Notes: generated by a model from the letters alone, not told the origin. A stretch of 64,000 bases of DNA from Scytonema millei VB511283 (GCF_000817735.3 NZ_JTJC03000001.1:443710-507709); one strand, 5' to 3'. Counted from the stretch's first letter, positions 8,482 through 21,968 are shown. Numbers and translations: made by a program.

Positions 8482-8520
8482 AAAGTTAGAGCGATTTACT
8501 ACTTTGAAAGTTAGAGCGAT
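8482..8520. promoter_or_regulatory. 14-bp direct repeat upstream of the phosphoketolase gene
   Basis: AAAGTTAGAGCGAT occurs at 8482-8495 and again at 8507-8520, a 25-bp period, about 90-120 bp before the xfp start. It may be a paired operator; no regulator is identified. Confidence 0.4.
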
Positions 8521-8605
8521 CGCGATCGTCCTTTAGAGAGAAAACAAACCATTCGGAAATTGAAAGAATTTAGTAGAACTTGAAATAATAGGGTAACAAT
8601 TCATC

Positions 8606-11092
8606 ATGGTTCAAGCACCCGCTCCCACAGCACAGAAAGGTTCATTGACTGCTGACGAGCTGCAAAAGATGAATGCTTACTGGCGTGCAGCTAACTATCT
8701 TTCAGTCGGACAAATCTATCTACTAGACAATCCACTCCTGAAAGAACCACTGAAGCTAGAACATATTAAACCACGATTGTTGGGACATTGGGGAACGACA
8801 CCAGGCTTAAACTTTATTTACGTTCACCTCAATCGCGTTATCAAAAAATATGACCTCAGCACGATTTATATTGCTGGTCCCGGTCACGGTGGACCTGGCT
8901 TGGTTGCCAACACTTATTTAGAAGGGACGTATAGCGAATATTACCCTAATGTCTCTCAAGATACTGAGGGAATGAAGCAACTCTTCAAACAATTTTCCTT
9001 CCCTTACGGTATTCCCAGCCACGTTGCACCTGAAACTCCTGGTTCGATCCACGAAGGGGGTGAATTGGGTTACGCTGTTTCCCATGCATACGGTGCTGCA
9101 TTTGACAACCCCGATTTGATTGTAGCGTGTGTCGTGGGTGATGGCGAAGCGGAGACGGGTGCTTTAGCAACGAGTTGGCATAGCAATAAATTCCTCAATC
9201 CCGTCCGAGATGGTGCAGTGTTACCAATTCTGCACCTAAATGGATACAAAATCGCCAATCCTACGGTGTTGGCGCGGATGAGTCATCAAGAGTTGGAAAG
9301 CTTGTTCGTCGGCTACGGTTACAAACCCTATTTCGTTGAAGGTTCCGATCCCGCTACCATGCACCAACTGATGGCGGCGACAATGGATCGGGTGGTAGAA
9401 GAAATTAAGGCGATTCAGCACGAAGCACGGACGAAAGGCTTTAACGATCGCCCCCAATATCCGATGATTATATTGCGATCGCCCAAAGGATGGACGGGAC
9501 CGAAAGAAGTAGACGGCAAGAAAACAGAAGATTCCTGGCGATCGCACCAAGTCCCGTTTTCCGAAATGTCTGGCAAGCCAGAACACCTACAACTGCTAGA
9601 ACAGTGGATGAAGAGTTACAAACCTGAAGAACTCTTCGATGCAGAAGGTAAGTTATTCCCAGAATTAGCCGCACTCGCACCCACCGGACAACAGCGTATG
9701 GGTGACAACCCCCATGCTAACGGCGGCGTTTTGTTGCGAGATCTGAAAATGCCAGATTTCCGCCACTATGCAGTAGAGGTAAAAAATCCAGGTACGACAA
9801 CATCTGAGGCTACTCGCGTTTTGGGTAAGTTTCTGGCGGATATTCTGAGATTTAACGAAAAAAACCAGAATTTCCGAATTTTTGGACCCGACGAAACCGC
9901 ATCTAACCGCTTAGGTGAAGTTTTCAAAACGACAGACCGGACGTGGACGGCGGAGATTTTACCGGAAGACGAACAACTATCGCCTGACGGTAGGGTAATG
10001 GAAATTTTGAGCGAACATACCTGTCAGGGATGGTTAGAAGGATACTTGCTAACCGGACGACATGGAATATTTTCCTGCTACGAAGCATTTATCCACATTA
10101 TCGATTCGATGTTCAACCAACATGCCAAGTGGTTGAAAACAACTCGTCACATTACCTGGCGTAGACCTGTAGCCTCCCTCAATTACCTCTTGACTTCCCA
10201 CGTCTGGCGACAAGATCACAACGGTTTTTCGCACCAAGACCCAGGTTTTATCGACCATGTAATGAACAAAAAGGCTGAGGTGATTCGGGTGTATTTACCC
10301 CCCGATGCTAATACTTTACTCTCAGTTGGCGATCACTGCTTGCGATCGCGCCATTACGTCAACGTCATCGTCGCCGGAAAACAACCAGCCTTGCAATATC
10401 TCGATATGGATGCAGCAGTCAAGCACTGTACCAAAGGAATCGGTATTTGGGAATGGGCGAGTAACGACAAAGATAGCGAACCCGATGTTGTCATGGCGTG
10501 TGCGGGGGATATTCCCACCCTAGAAACTTTAGCAGCAGTAGACATGATGCGGCTGCACTTTCCCGATTTGAAAGTCAGGGTGGTGAATGTGGTGGATTTG
10601 ATGACAATGCAACCTAACACCGAACACCCCCACGGTTTGACAGATAAAGACTTTGACAGCATCTTTACCACCGATAAGCCGATTATTTTTGCTTTCCACG
10701 GCTATCCCTGGCTGATCCACCGCCTCACCTATCGCCGCACCAACCACCGCAACCTACACGTTCGCGGCTACAAGGAAGAGGGAACGACAACTACGCCATT
10801 TGATATGGTCGTCCTTAACGACTTAGACCGTTTCCATTTAGTCATGGATGCGATCGATCGCGTGCCTAAATTGGGATCTAAAGCAGCATATGTCAAGCAA
10901 ATGCTGAAAGACAAACTAATCGAACATAAATGTTACGTCTCCGAGTACGGCGAAGACATGGCGGAAATTCGCAATTGGAAATGGCAGTATTACAGCGGTT
11001 CCCCAGCCGATAAAACTGCGATCGATACCCAACGCGATAATGCTAGTTCAACCCCATCTTTAGAAGGAGAAGAAGGCGCGGCGAGGAAATAA
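8606..11092 (+). CDS. xfp: xylulose-5-phosphate/fructose-6-phosphate phosphoketolase
   Basis: Thiamine-diphosphate enzyme that cleaves xylulose 5-phosphate (or fructose 6-phosphate) with phosphate to acetyl phosphate plus glyceraldehyde 3-phosphate (or erythrose 4-phosphate). At 828 residues it is full length. GHWGTTPG and [12 protein letters not shown] are phosphoketolase signatures. [10 protein letters not shown] followed by [12 protein letters not shown] is the TPP/Mg motif, and the C-terminal part contains [13 protein letters not shown] and the [14 protein letters not shown] motif. It starts the carbon cluster: glgP, gap, phosphatase and ackA follow on the same strand. Its product acetyl phosphate is the substrate of the acetate kinase encoded at 16728, which supports a phosphoketolase-acetate route. 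The C-terminal ~20 residues are Ser/Glu rich and look unstructured. Confidence 0.97.
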   Translation: MVQAPAPTAQKGSLTADELQKMNAYWRAANYLSVGQIYLLDNPLLKEPLKLEHIKPRLLGHWGTTPGLNFIYVHLNRVIKKYDLSTIYIAGPGHGGPGLVANTYLEGTYSEYYPNVSQDTEGMKQLFKQFSFPYGIPSHVAPETPGSIHEGGELGYAVSHAYGAAFDNPDLIVACVVGDGEAETGALATSWHSNKFLNPVRDGAVLPILHLNGYKIANPTVLARMSHQELESLFVGYGYKPYFVEGSDPATMHQLMAATMDRVVEEIKAIQHEARTKGFNDRPQYPMIILRSPKGWTGPKEVDGKKTEDSWRSHQVPFSEMSGKPEHLQLLEQWMKSYKPEELFDAEGKLFPELAALAPTGQQRMGDNPHANGGVLLRDLKMPDFRHYAVEVKNPGTTTSEATRVLGKFLADILRFNEKNQNFRIFGPDETASNRLGEVFKTTDRTWTAEILPEDEQLSPDGRVMEILSEHTCQGWLEGYLLTGRHGIFSCYEAFIHIIDSMFNQHAKWLKTTRHITWRRPVASLNYLLTSHVWRQDHNGFSHQDPGFIDHVMNKKAEVIRVYLPPDANTLLSVGDHCLRSRHYVNVIVAGKQPALQYLDMDAAVKHCTKGIGIWEWASNDKDSEPDVVMACAGDIPTLETLAAVDMMRLHFPDLKVRVVNVVDLMTMQPNTEHPHGLTDKDFDSIFTTDKPIIFAFHGYPWLIHRLTYRRTNHRNLHVRGYKEEGTTTTPFDMVVLNDLDRFHLVMDAIDRVPKLGSKAAYVKQMLKDKLIEHKCYVSEYGEDMAEIRNWKWQYYSGSPADKTAIDTQRDNASSTPSLEGEEGAARK

Positions 11093-11116
11093 TTCGGGAG
11101 TCGGGAGTCGAGAATT

Positions 11117-11179
11117 GTAGGGGCGGGTTCACCCGAAATTTCTGCTAGCAGCGAAGTTTTTTGGTAAACCCGCTCGTAC
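11117..11179. repeat. ~62-bp inverted-repeat element, copy 2
   Basis: Begins GTAGGGGCGGGTTCACCCG and ends GGTAAACCCGCTCGTAC, oriented opposite to the copy at 3470-3531. It lies 24 bp after the xfp stop, in the xfp-glgP spacer. Confidence 0.8.
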
Positions 11180-11317
11180 AGGAGTCGGGAGTCGGGGATA
11201 GTATTTTGACTTTTAACTTTTGACTTTTGACTTCTCTTCCTTTGTAATCATTTTGACTTTTGCAGTAGTAAAAATCGGGCAAGGTTAATAGCAGGATACA
11301 GTTAATAGGAATTGAAT

Positions 11318-14985
<3,668 letters not shown>

Positions 14986-15060
14986 CGGTAGTTGGTAGTT
15001 GGTAGTTGTAATTACCTATTACCAATTACCCATTACCAATTACCCATTACCAATCAAAAC

Positions 15061-15699
15061 ATGAGTCTCAAACTCTACCTACTGCGCCACGGTGAAACAG
15101 AATACAGTCGCACGGGAGGTTTTTGTGGCGAGCTTGACCCAGAACTGACTCCAGAAGGGATGTTGATGGCAAAGGCGTTTGCCCAAACTTATCGTTCACT
15201 ACCTTGGACGGCGGTTTATGTCAGTCCGATGAAACGCACGATCGCGACTGCAAAACCTCTATGTGATGCGATCGCGATGGATATGCAATTGCGTGACGGA
15301 CTGAAGGAAATTCGCTATGGCAAATGGGAAGGGCAAACGCTGGAATTTGTCAAGCAACATTATGAAGAAGATTACGTCCGGTGGTTGACGGAACCAGCTT
15401 GGAATCCGCCGACTGAAGGTGAAACTGGTGTCCAAATTGCCAGCCGCGCCATGCCTGTCATTTCTGAAATTGAAGCTAAATGTCCTACGGGCAATGTTTT
15501 AGTTGTTTCTCACAAAGCCACAATTAGGATTATTCTTTGTAGCTTATTAGGAATCGATGTCGGACGTTATCGCGATCGCATTACTGCTTTAGCTGCTTCT
15601 GTTAGCATTATCAAATTTGACGTACATGGTCCTTTACTGGAGGTGTTGGGCGATCGCTATCATCTAGATGCAGAATTACGTAATTTACCAGGAACGTAA
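15061..15699 (+). CDS. histidine phosphatase family protein (phosphoglycerate-mutase-like)
   Basis: 212 residues. The catalytic signature LRHGETEYS lies at residues 7-15, and a second active-site His lies in VVSHKATIRIIL. The family includes cofactor-dependent phosphoglycerate mutases, fructose-2,6-bisphosphatase-like and broad phosphatases, and sequence alone does not choose. The ATG at 15061 is preferred; an open frame begins at 14992 but its first 23 residues derive from a TACCAAT-type repeat array. The position directly after gap1 suggests a role in lower glycolysis or sugar-phosphate removal (inference). Confidence 0.85.
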   Translation: MSLKLYLLRHGETEYSRTGGFCGELDPELTPEGMLMAKAFAQTYRSLPWTAVYVSPMKRTIATAKPLCDAIAMDMQLRDGLKEIRYGKWEGQTLEFVKQHYEEDYVRWLTEPAWNPPTEGETGVQIASRAMPVISEIEAKCPTGNVLVVSHKATIRIILCSLLGIDVGRYRDRITALAASVSIIKFDVHGPLLEVLGDRYHLDAELRNLPGT

Positions 15700-15840
15700 T
15701 AATCGACAAATATATCTATAAATATCTCATTTTCGCTCTGGATATTTTACCTAAACTGAGATCTGAAACATTCGCGATCGCTCTTTCTCTGCAATTTTTG
15801 TATTCAAGTCAATATAAACGTTCCATAACTTTTTTATCTG

Positions 15841-15880
15841 CTCCCTGCTCCCTACTTCCTACTCCCTGCTCCCTACTTTA
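15841..15880. repeat. heptamer tandem repeat (CTCCCTA/CTCCCTG)
   Basis: Five or six degenerate copies of a 7-bp unit of the CTCCCTR type occur in the spacer before the methyltransferase gene. The same unit occurs at 58490-58525 and 63311-63360. Confidence 0.7.
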
Positions 15881-15921
15881 AAACTTCAAAATTCACCCAA
15901 AATCAAACCCAAATAGAGCTT

Positions 15922-16617
15922 ATGCAAACTATTTATCTCGATGGGACTTACCTTGAACATAATCCATCGTATGGTGTTGAAGACTCTCCTTGGAAAGCCC
16001 AGCAAATTCTGAGTATAATTCGGAAAAATAAGTTAAATCCTGGTTCTATTTGTGAAATTGGCTGCGGTGCTGGAGAGATTTTGAGACAACTACAGTTATC
16101 CTTACCAGAGCATGTCAGATTTCAAGGATATGATATCTCACCTCAAGCAATCCAACTTTCTCAACAGCGTCAAAATCAAAATTTATCTTTTGCCTGTGAG
16201 GATATAACTAAAACAGAAATCGATCCTTTCGATATTTTGCTTTGTATTGACGTGTTCGAGCATGTAGAAGACTATTTAAATTTTTTGAGACAGTTAAGAC
16301 CTAAATCTAAATATAAAATTTTTCATATTCCTCTCGACATGTCAGCTCAATTTGTACTGCGAGCTGAACCGATCCTATGGATGCGAGAAAACGTCGGTCA
16401 TATACACTATTTTATGAAAGATACAGCTCTTTGGGCTTTGAAAGATGCTGGCTACAAGATTTTAGATTATTGCTACACTGCCGAGCATGTCGATCGCCCG
16501 AAATCCTTTAAAGCTCGATCGCTAAGTCTACCGCGGAAAATTTTATATGCGATCGCCCCAGACGTTACAGTGCGGCTACTAGGAGGATACTCGCTGTTAG
16601 TTCTAGCAGAATCTTAG
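15922..16617 (+). CDS. class I SAM-dependent methyltransferase
   Basis: 231 residues. Motif I is ICEIGCGAGEIL (residues ~43-54), followed by the acidic loop GYDISPQA and the post-motif segment DILLCIDVFEHVEDY, all typical of the Rossmann methyltransferase fold. The later HYFMKDTALWALKDAGYKI resembles small-molecule or O-methyltransferases acting on lipids or sugars, but the substrate is not predictable. It is AT-richer than its neighbours and stands between the phosphatase and acetate kinase genes without an obvious metabolic link, so it may be an insertion into the carbon cluster. Confidence 0.85.
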   Translation: MQTIYLDGTYLEHNPSYGVEDSPWKAQQILSIIRKNKLNPGSICEIGCGAGEILRQLQLSLPEHVRFQGYDISPQAIQLSQQRQNQNLSFACEDITKTEIDPFDILLCIDVFEHVEDYLNFLRQLRPKSKYKIFHIPLDMSAQFVLRAEPILWMRENVGHIHYFMKDTALWALKDAGYKILDYCYTAEHVDRPKSFKARSLSLPRKILYAIAPDVTVRLLGGYSLLVLAES

Positions 16618-16727
16618 AGCTGTATATATCTTTAGATACTCAACAAATTGCTGTCGAAAATTTAGAATCTGAGTGGAATTTAAGTCGGAAAACTGATAAC
16701 TGATAACTGTTAACTGATAACTGACTT

Positions 16728-17960
16728 ATGAAAATCCTCGTACTCAACGCTGGATCGAGCAGCCAAAAAAGTTGTCTCTACGAAATTGGGGGAGATGGGA
16801 TTCTAGAGCAGCCAGTTGAGCCACTGTGGGAAGCAACCATAGACTGGACGGGAAAATCGGAAGTCGGCTTACTAAAAGTCAAAACCGCTCGTGGAGCATC
16901 GATAAAAACAGAAATTCCTATCAAAGAACGGCAGCACGCGATCGCCCAAATGCTCGATACTTTAATGCAAGGCAAGACACAGATCGTTTCCGATTTAGCT
17001 GAAATTCAACTTGTCGGACACCGTGTCGTTCACGGCGGACAGCATTACTCTCAGCCGACTCGCATCACTCCCGAAGTGAAAGCAGCGATAAAAGAACTAG
17101 CAAACCTTGCACCCGCACACAATCCCGTCAATTTAGAGGGAATTGAGGCGATCGAGCAGACTTTACCACAAGTATCGCAAGTCGCAGTATTCGACACTGC
17201 TTTTCACAGTTCCATTCCCCCAGGTGCAGCCGTTTACCCCATCCCTTACGAGTTGTGCGAACAAGGAATTCGTCGTTACGGTTTTCACGGAATCAGTCAT
17301 GAATACGTGTCCCGTCGCGCTGCTTATTTGTTAAGCAAAGATCTCAGTTCCCTCAAACTGATTACCTGTCACTTAGGGAATGGTTGCTCTTTAGCCGCAA
17401 TCCGCGATGGGATCTGCATCAACACGACGATGGGATTTACACCTCTAGAAGGATTGATGATGGGGACGCGATCGGGTTCTATCGATCCCAGCATTCTCCT
17501 TTATCTATTGCGACAGGGGTACGATACCGAGAAGTTAGACGAGATGCTCAATAAACGATCGGGACTGAAAGGCGTTTCTGGTATTAGTGGGGATATGCGC
17601 CAAATCAGCCAAGCGATCGCCGAGGGAAACGATCGCGCTAAATTAGCATTTGACATTTACATTCATCGCTTGCGATCGCACATTGGTTCGATGCTAGCTT
17701 CCTTATCAGGATTAAATGCGCTTGTCTTCACTGCTGGCGTAGGAGAAAATCACGCTCAAACCAGACAAGCTACCTGTGAAGCGTTTGAATTTCTGGGATT
17801 GAAACTCGATCCCAGCAAAAATCAAGCCTCTCCCAAAGATGCAGACATCGCCACCTCTGATTCACAGATCCGCGTTTTAGTCGTTCAAACCCAAGAAGAT
17901 TGGGCGATCGCTCAATCTTGCTGGCGCTTAAACAGTGACCAGTTTAACAGTGACCAGTGA
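16728..17960 (+). CDS. ackA: acetate kinase
   Basis: Converts acetyl phosphate and ADP to acetate and ATP. It is 410 residues with the ASKHA-fold motifs VLNAGSSSQK at the N-terminus, VGHRVVHGGQHY, FDTAFHSSIPP and LITCHLGNGCSLAA, and the catalytic region TPLEGLMMGTRSGSIDP. VFTAGVGENHA near the C-terminus closes the active site. It lies at the end of the xfp cluster and no phosphotransacetylase gene is seen, which fits acetyl phosphate coming straight from phosphoketolase. CTGATAA heptamers fill the spacer before it. Confidence 0.97.
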   Translation: MKILVLNAGSSSQKSCLYEIGGDGILEQPVEPLWEATIDWTGKSEVGLLKVKTARGASIKTEIPIKERQHAIAQMLDTLMQGKTQIVSDLAEIQLVGHRVVHGGQHYSQPTRITPEVKAAIKELANLAPAHNPVNLEGIEAIEQTLPQVSQVAVFDTAFHSSIPPGAAVYPIPYELCEQGIRRYGFHGISHEYVSRRAAYLLSKDLSSLKLITCHLGNGCSLAAIRDGICINTTMGFTPLEGLMMGTRSGSIDPSILLYLLRQGYDTEKLDEMLNKRSGLKGVSGISGDMRQISQAIAEGNDRAKLAFDIYIHRLRSHIGSMLASLSGLNALVFTAGVGENHAQTRQATCEAFEFLGLKLDPSKNQASPKDADIATSDSQIRVLVVQTQEDWAIAQSCWRLNSDQFNSDQ

Positions 17961-18009
17961 CCGTAATAAAGAAATCTTGGTAACTGATAACTGACAACTG
18001 ACAACTGAC

Positions 18010-18294
18010 TCACTGCATCTTCTCGATATAATCCAACACCATCTCATAATTAGCCATTCTGCCTTGGGTGAGGAAGAGATTTGCGGCAGCACGAAAATCT
18101 GACAACGCACCCATGCGATCGCCTAAATTTAACCTCATAAAGCCACGATTGCCATAAGCTCTACCATTCTCAGGATTCATCACTACTGCTTCGTCGTAGC
18201 TTTGAATGGCTCCTACATAATCCCCACCATCAGCCCTAGCTGCTGCTTGCTTCATGAAGTCTTCAGCAGTCATCGCTTCTTCAACAACTTTCAT
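18010..18294 (-). CDS. small TPR protein
   Basis: 94 residues with two tetratricopeptide-like units: AAARADGGDYVGAIQSYDEA and NGRAYGNRGFMRLNLGDRMG. Such proteins are adaptors; the partner is unknown. It is convergent with ackA, with only ~50 bp of heptamer repeats between. Confidence 0.75.
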   Translation of the reverse strand: MKVVEEAMTAEDFMKQAAARADGGDYVGAIQSYDEAVVMNPENGRAYGNRGFMRLNLGDRMGALSDFRAAANLFLTQGRMANYEMVLDYIEKMQ

Positions 18295-18573
18295 GTTTAT
18301 TCCTCGCAGGTTTGCAGCTAAAAAATTTCTTTGCTATGTTGAAGAATCTACAACAAAGTGACGCAAAAAATTAAGTAGCTAGAAACAAAAATCTATCATT
18401 CTAGCTCAAAGAAAGTTTGTTCTTCTCGATACAATTTCTTCAAGTTTGAGCGCAAAGTAACCTAGTCTCGGCGATCGCCAAGTTTTATCAAAGGAAATCG
18501 CTTCATTTTTTTGCAATCAAAAGCTACACAAAACGATTTTAATTAATTATTTTTAATAAAACTTAAATAAAAA
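18295..18573. other. intergenic, no gene recognised
   Basis: AT-rich spacer upstream of the TPR gene and downstream of the membrane-protein gene. No ORF with a ribosome site and no RNA gene seen. Confidence 0.5.
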
Positions 18574-18598
18574 GTAGGGTGAGCATTGCCCACCCTAC
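18574..18598 (-). terminator. probable terminator of the membrane-protein gene
   Basis: GTAGGGTG and CACCCTAC form an 8-bp stem, and on the minus strand it is followed by TTTTTATTTAAG. The same stem is also a widespread cyanobacterial dispersed repeat (knowledge), so a dual nature is possible. Confidence 0.65.
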
Positions 18599-18620
18599 TA
18601 GGAAAATTTGCTAAGTCAAA

Positions 18621-19130
18621 TTAGCTAACTTCAGCTTTTTGGCGAAAGCACCAAACTAACAACGTACCGCCAACCGAAAGTTTTACAACTTCTAGCAGCC
18701 AGTAACCCGCGTGCAGTTGATTCATCACAGAAGGAATTTCTTGAACGGACTCAAATACATTCAGCGGCATCCCCACAGCACACATATTAGGAGTGAGAAA
18801 ATAGGTATTAATCAGGGCGATCGCTAGCAACAGCGAAGATAAAATTGCGGCTTTCCAAGCCAAATTAGCATGATATAATTGCGATTTGCCGAGTGCTAAA
18901 ACCCCTGTCAATACCAAAGCAGCAGAAAGTAATTCAATTCGATTGAAATTCCAGAACATGAAATAGCCTGCTGATGTAAATCCAGGTTGAGTCATCATCC
19001 CAGACACATACAAACTAGGCATAATTACCCAGTCTAAAAGCAAGCTACCACCAAGCCAAAGCCCTAAAGTCAAGATGACAACAGTATGCCAAATGGGTCG
19101 CTTCAATTGAGTGGTTGATGCAACAGTCAT
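18621..19130 (-). CDS. DUF4149-like integral membrane protein
   Basis: 169 residues with about four membrane segments: VVILTLGLWLGGSLLLDWVI, ELLSAALVLTGVLAL, AAILSSLLLAIALINTYF and LLEVVKLSVGGTLLVWCF. The pattern of a short loop NFNRIE and hydrophilic NQLHAGYW before the last helix recalls the DUF4149 family, but this is from memory. Function unknown. Confidence 0.7.
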   Translation of the reverse strand: MTVASTTQLKRPIWHTVVILTLGLWLGGSLLLDWVIMPSLYVSGMMTQPGFTSAGYFMFWNFNRIELLSAALVLTGVLALGKSQLYHANLAWKAAILSSLLLAIALINTYFLTPNMCAVGMPLNVFESVQEIPSVMNQLHAGYWLLEVVKLSVGGTLLVWCFRQKAEVS

Positions 19131-19449
19131 ATCAAATCCCCTAATTGAATTAGTTATCGGTTGTCAGTTATCAGTTATCAGTGACTGGCGATCGGCTACC
19201 AATTACCTAATGACCAATTACCGATCGCCGATTACTTTTAGCTTAGCTAATTAGTAGTGAACTAAATGTGAATTATGTTTGAACTCTAAGTTGAGAATTA
19301 ATAAGAAGAAACTTTTTTTCAGCTTTAAAATAAGAAATATTACAATGAAATTGGTGGTTGGTAGTTGGTAGTTGTGCCCCTGCTTCCCTGCTCTTTTCCC
19401 CCGACTCCCGATTTCCGACTCCCGACTCCCTGATTTACAGATAGATAGT
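19131..19449. other. intergenic with heptamer repeats
   Basis: It holds CAGTTAT and TTGGTAG heptamer runs and TCCCGAC-type repeats. An open frame running from 19372 into the next gene is repeat-derived and not taken as coding. Confidence 0.5.
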
Positions 19450-20022
19450 ATGGTAAGACAAACGATCGGATGGTTGGGAACCGCGATCGCGGTAGGCTTG
19501 GGTTTAGGTGGAATAGTTCCCTCAACCGTACAAGCCGTGAAACTGGGAGACGGTTCAGTTGCTTTCGTACAACCGCCAGATCTACTGGAAGCAACAACCA
19601 CTTTTGATAGCGTCAGCGTGTGGGGCGCAACTTACTACTTCACGATCGCCATTCCCAAAGCAGCCAGCGAACCCTTACAACGGGTGACGATTCATCAAAA
19701 GGAAGGCGCAGACAATATTCGCTATAGGCTCGATGATACCCGCGCTTTTGAAGGAACCCGCCGCGATCGCGGTGACAAAATTCAATTAGGCGAAGTCACC
19801 CACGATCGAGAAACGCGAACGGTAACAGTCAATTTCGATCCCCCAATTCCCCCTGGTAGAGCAATTACTATTGGTCTCAGACCGAGAGCGAATCCCACAA
19901 CTTCAGGAGTTTACCTATTTGGTGTCACAGCTTTTCCACCAGGGGAAAAAGTCCGCAGTCAATTCATGGGCTTCGGTCGGTTACATTTTTACAACAACGG
20001 TGGTAGTAGAGACATTTTTTGA
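19450..20022 (+). CDS. DUF2808 secreted protein
   Basis: 190 residues. The start at 19450 gives MVRQTIGWLGTAIAVG and a signal peptide with likely cleavage after VQA. The mature part contains VSVWGATYYFTIAIP and PPGRAITIGLRPRANP. This fits the cyanobacterial DUF2808 family of exported proteins of unknown function (from memory). It is convergent with the metal-transporter ATPase gene, which ends 67 bp away. Confidence 0.75.
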   Translation: MVRQTIGWLGTAIAVGLGLGGIVPSTVQAVKLGDGSVAFVQPPDLLEATTTFDSVSVWGATYYFTIAIPKAASEPLQRVTIHQKEGADNIRYRLDDTRAFEGTRRDRGDKIQLGEVTHDRETRTVTVNFDPPIPPGRAITIGLRPRANPTTSGVYLFGVTAFPPGEKVRSQFMGFGRLHFYNNGGSRDIF

Positions 20023-20089
20023 ATCAGAAGAGAGTGACTAGTGGCTAGTGACTAGTGACTAGAATTGCTCCCTCAGCTCCCTGCTCCCT

Positions 20090-20899
20090 CTAATGCCGAT
20101 GATGGTAGCGGCTGAAGTTGGGACCGTAGGTTGCTAGTAAGTTTTGTGGAGATAGGGCAATTTCGGGCGTACCCGTGCAAATTAGGCTTTGGTTGAGACA
20201 GAGAACGCGATCGCAGTGACGGTTGACCATATCTAAATCGTGAGAGATCTGCAATACCGTCCAATTCTCCTGTTGTTTGAGTTCGTTTAATAAGTTGTAA
20301 AAGTCGGCTGCACCTTGCGCGTCTACACCAGCAAAAGCTTCATCCAAGATTAATAGCTGCCGTGGCATGACCAAACAATACGCTAGCAGCACCCGTTTCA
20401 ATTCACCTCCACTGAGGCTACCAATTGGCTGTCGGCGCAGATGATACCCATCAACTCGTTTTAATGCTCGATCGATCGCTGCCTTTTTGCCCTCCGGTCG
20501 AGAATGCATTGAGTTTACTGTAGGGGCGCACAGTTGTGCGCCCCTAACCTGTTGCCCCTCTACGTATCCCAACCCAACTAATTCGCTGACAGAGATCGGA
20601 AAACTGCGATCGAAGACAAAATTTTGCGGCATGTAGCCGATCTGATGGCACAATCTCCCTAAGCGTTCTAAGGGGCGACCGAACATTTCTATTGTCCCCG
20701 CCGCACGGGGAATTATCCCCAATAATGCTTGTACGAGGGTACTTTTCCCCGCGCCGTTGGGACCGACAATTGCCGTATCCGTCCCTGCAATTAGCTCAAA
20801 GGAAACGTCTCGGATGGCGAGATAGTTACCTTGGTAAACGGCTAAGTCTTCTACTTTCAGAATCGGGTATTTGTTACTAGTTACTGCTGAATGATTCAC
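20090..20899 (-). CDS. znuC: metal (Zn/Mn) ABC transporter ATPase, carrying an in-frame repeat insert
   Basis: 269 residues. Walker A GPNGAGKST (46-54), Q-loop QIGYMPQNFVFDRSFPI, signature SLSGGELKR, Walker B LLILDEAFAGVD and H-loop ISHDL are all present. It belongs to the ZnuC/MntB branch and should energise import with the binding protein encoded just upstream. Residues ~115-133 (QQVRGAQLCAPTVNS and flanks) are translated from a 26-bp dispersed palindrome at 20521-20546. In relatives this segment lies between the Q-loop region and the signature and is a variable loop, so the enzyme may tolerate it. The start ATG 20899 is 6 bp after the znuA stop. No permease gene follows. Confidence 0.88.
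   Translation of the reverse strand: MNHSAVTSNKYPILKVEDLAVYQGNYLAIRDVSFELIAGTDTAIVGPNGAGKSTLVQALLGIIPRAAGTIEMFGRPLERLGRLCHQIGYMPQNFVFDRSFPISVSELVGLGYVEGQQVRGAQLCAPTVNSMHSRPEGKKAAIDRALKRVDGYHLRRQPIGSLSGGELKRVLLAYCLVMPRQLLILDEAFAGVDAQGAADFYNLLNELKQQENWTVLQISHDLDMVNRHCDRVLCLNQSLICTGTPEIALSPQNLLATYGPNFSRYHHRH
20521..20546. repeat. dispersed 26-bp palindrome, copy 2, inside the znuC coding sequence
   Basis: TAGGGGCGCACAG then TTGTGCGCCCCTA; only the central pair breaks the symmetry. The reading frame of the gene passes through it without stop. Confidence 0.9.
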
Positions 20900-20905
20900 A
20901 ATTAA

Positions 20906-21898
20906 TTACTGACAACCCGCTTCCAACGATTTAAGATTGGCTTTCATTGCCGTGAAATAATATTGGGGATTCGTCTGTCCTGTCTCTAAAGGATCTAGAG
21001 GTCTGAAAGTCAGGTTTAAATCTTGAGAAAGATTTTTTAGCAACCTATTATCTGTGCCTGGTTCGCCAAACACCGCTTTGACATTGTATTTTTTCACTGC
21101 TGCGATCGCCCTTTGAATATCCTGGGGCGACAATTGGTCTTCGGGAATCTCTACTACTGCTACTTGTTTGAGTTTGTAGCGTTGTGCCAAATAAGGATAG
21201 GCATCGTGGAAGGTAACAAACGTACAGTTAGGATATTTTTGTAACCTTTGCCTAAACTCGCGATCGAGTGCCTGCAACTGTTGGATGTAGTTGGCAGCAT
21301 TAGCAGTGTAAGTCGCTTTACTTTGCGGATCGGCAGCAATTAAGCCATCCCGAATGTTATTGACTTGTTGTTGCGCCAAGACAGGATCGAGCCAGACGTG
21401 AGGATTACCCTCAGCGTGTTCGTGTTCGTGTCCGTGTTCTGCTTCTGAAGTCGTTTCTTCCACTGGGGAAATTTCTGTTACAGGTTTTATTCCCTGACTT
21501 GCCTCGACTTGTTTCAACTTGGAGTTACCAGCATTTTTTATCGTATCTTCCAGAAATTCTTCCAAGCCCAAACCGTTTTTGACTAAAACATCAGCCGTGG
21601 CGATCGCCTGTACGTTAGCTGGTGTTGCTTGGTATTCGTGTACTTCCGTACCAGGCGGAACTAAAATTTCTACTTGCGCCTCCTCTCCCGCTACTGCTTT
21701 GGTAAACCAGTACATCGGTAAAAATGTCGTCACTACCTTTGACCGATCCGACGGCGAAGCCACTGTCTCCACTTGAGGTGCAGGTGGCGGCGAACTCGCT
21801 TGGTTATTGCAGCCTGTAACAATTGATGACAGTAGGAGTGACATCAAGGGTAGGCTGAGTTGCCATCCAGCCCAATATCTCAAGTAGCAGCGGCTCAC
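20906..21898 (-). CDS. znuA: metal (Zn/Mn) ABC transporter substrate-binding lipoprotein
   Basis: Cluster A-I/ZnuA-type binding protein of 330 residues. GTG 21898 is chosen because AGGAGA sits 6 bases upstream; it gives a lipoprotein signal ending LLSSIVTGC, with the Cys to be lipidated. A frame extension to a GTG at 21964 lacks a ribosome site. The mature protein has TTFLPMYWFTKAVAGE, VLVKNGLGLEEFLED, a His-rich loop (EHGHEHEHAEGNPH) typical of zinc-binding members, and NPHVWLDPVLAQQQ with a metal-ligand His. FHDAYPYLAQRY carries a further ligand. The His-rich loop favours zinc over manganese (inference). It is the first gene of a pair with znuC, and a candidate Zur box lies ~160 bp upstream. 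Confidence 0.9.
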   Translation of the reverse strand: MSRCYLRYWAGWQLSLPLMSLLLSSIVTGCNNQASSPPPAPQVETVASPSDRSKVVTTFLPMYWFTKAVAGEEAQVEILVPPGTEVHEYQATPANVQAIATADVLVKNGLGLEEFLEDTIKNAGNSKLKQVEASQGIKPVTEISPVEETTSEAEHGHEHEHAEGNPHVWLDPVLAQQQVNNIRDGLIAADPQSKATYTANAANYIQQLQALDREFRQRLQKYPNCTFVTFHDAYPYLAQRYKLKQVAVVEIPEDQLSPQDIQRAIAAVKKYNVKAVFGEPGTDNRLLKNLSQDLNLTFRPLDPLETGQTNPQYYFTAMKANLKSLEAGCQ

Positions 21899-21968
21899 AA
21901 TTGTTCTCCTGGGATTGGCTAAAGGGTTGCGTTTGATAGCGTTTTTCAATTGGGTAAAATACACGTCC

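Noticed and set aside
19372-19449. Extension of the DUF2808 gene to an upstream ATG
   Set aside because: The extra residues are translated from TCCCGAC-type repeats, and the signal peptide starts naturally at 19450.
21899-21964. Longer znuA start at GTG 21964
   Set aside because: It has no ribosome site and would place ~22 charged residues ahead of the lipoprotein signal; GTG 21898 has AGGAGA.
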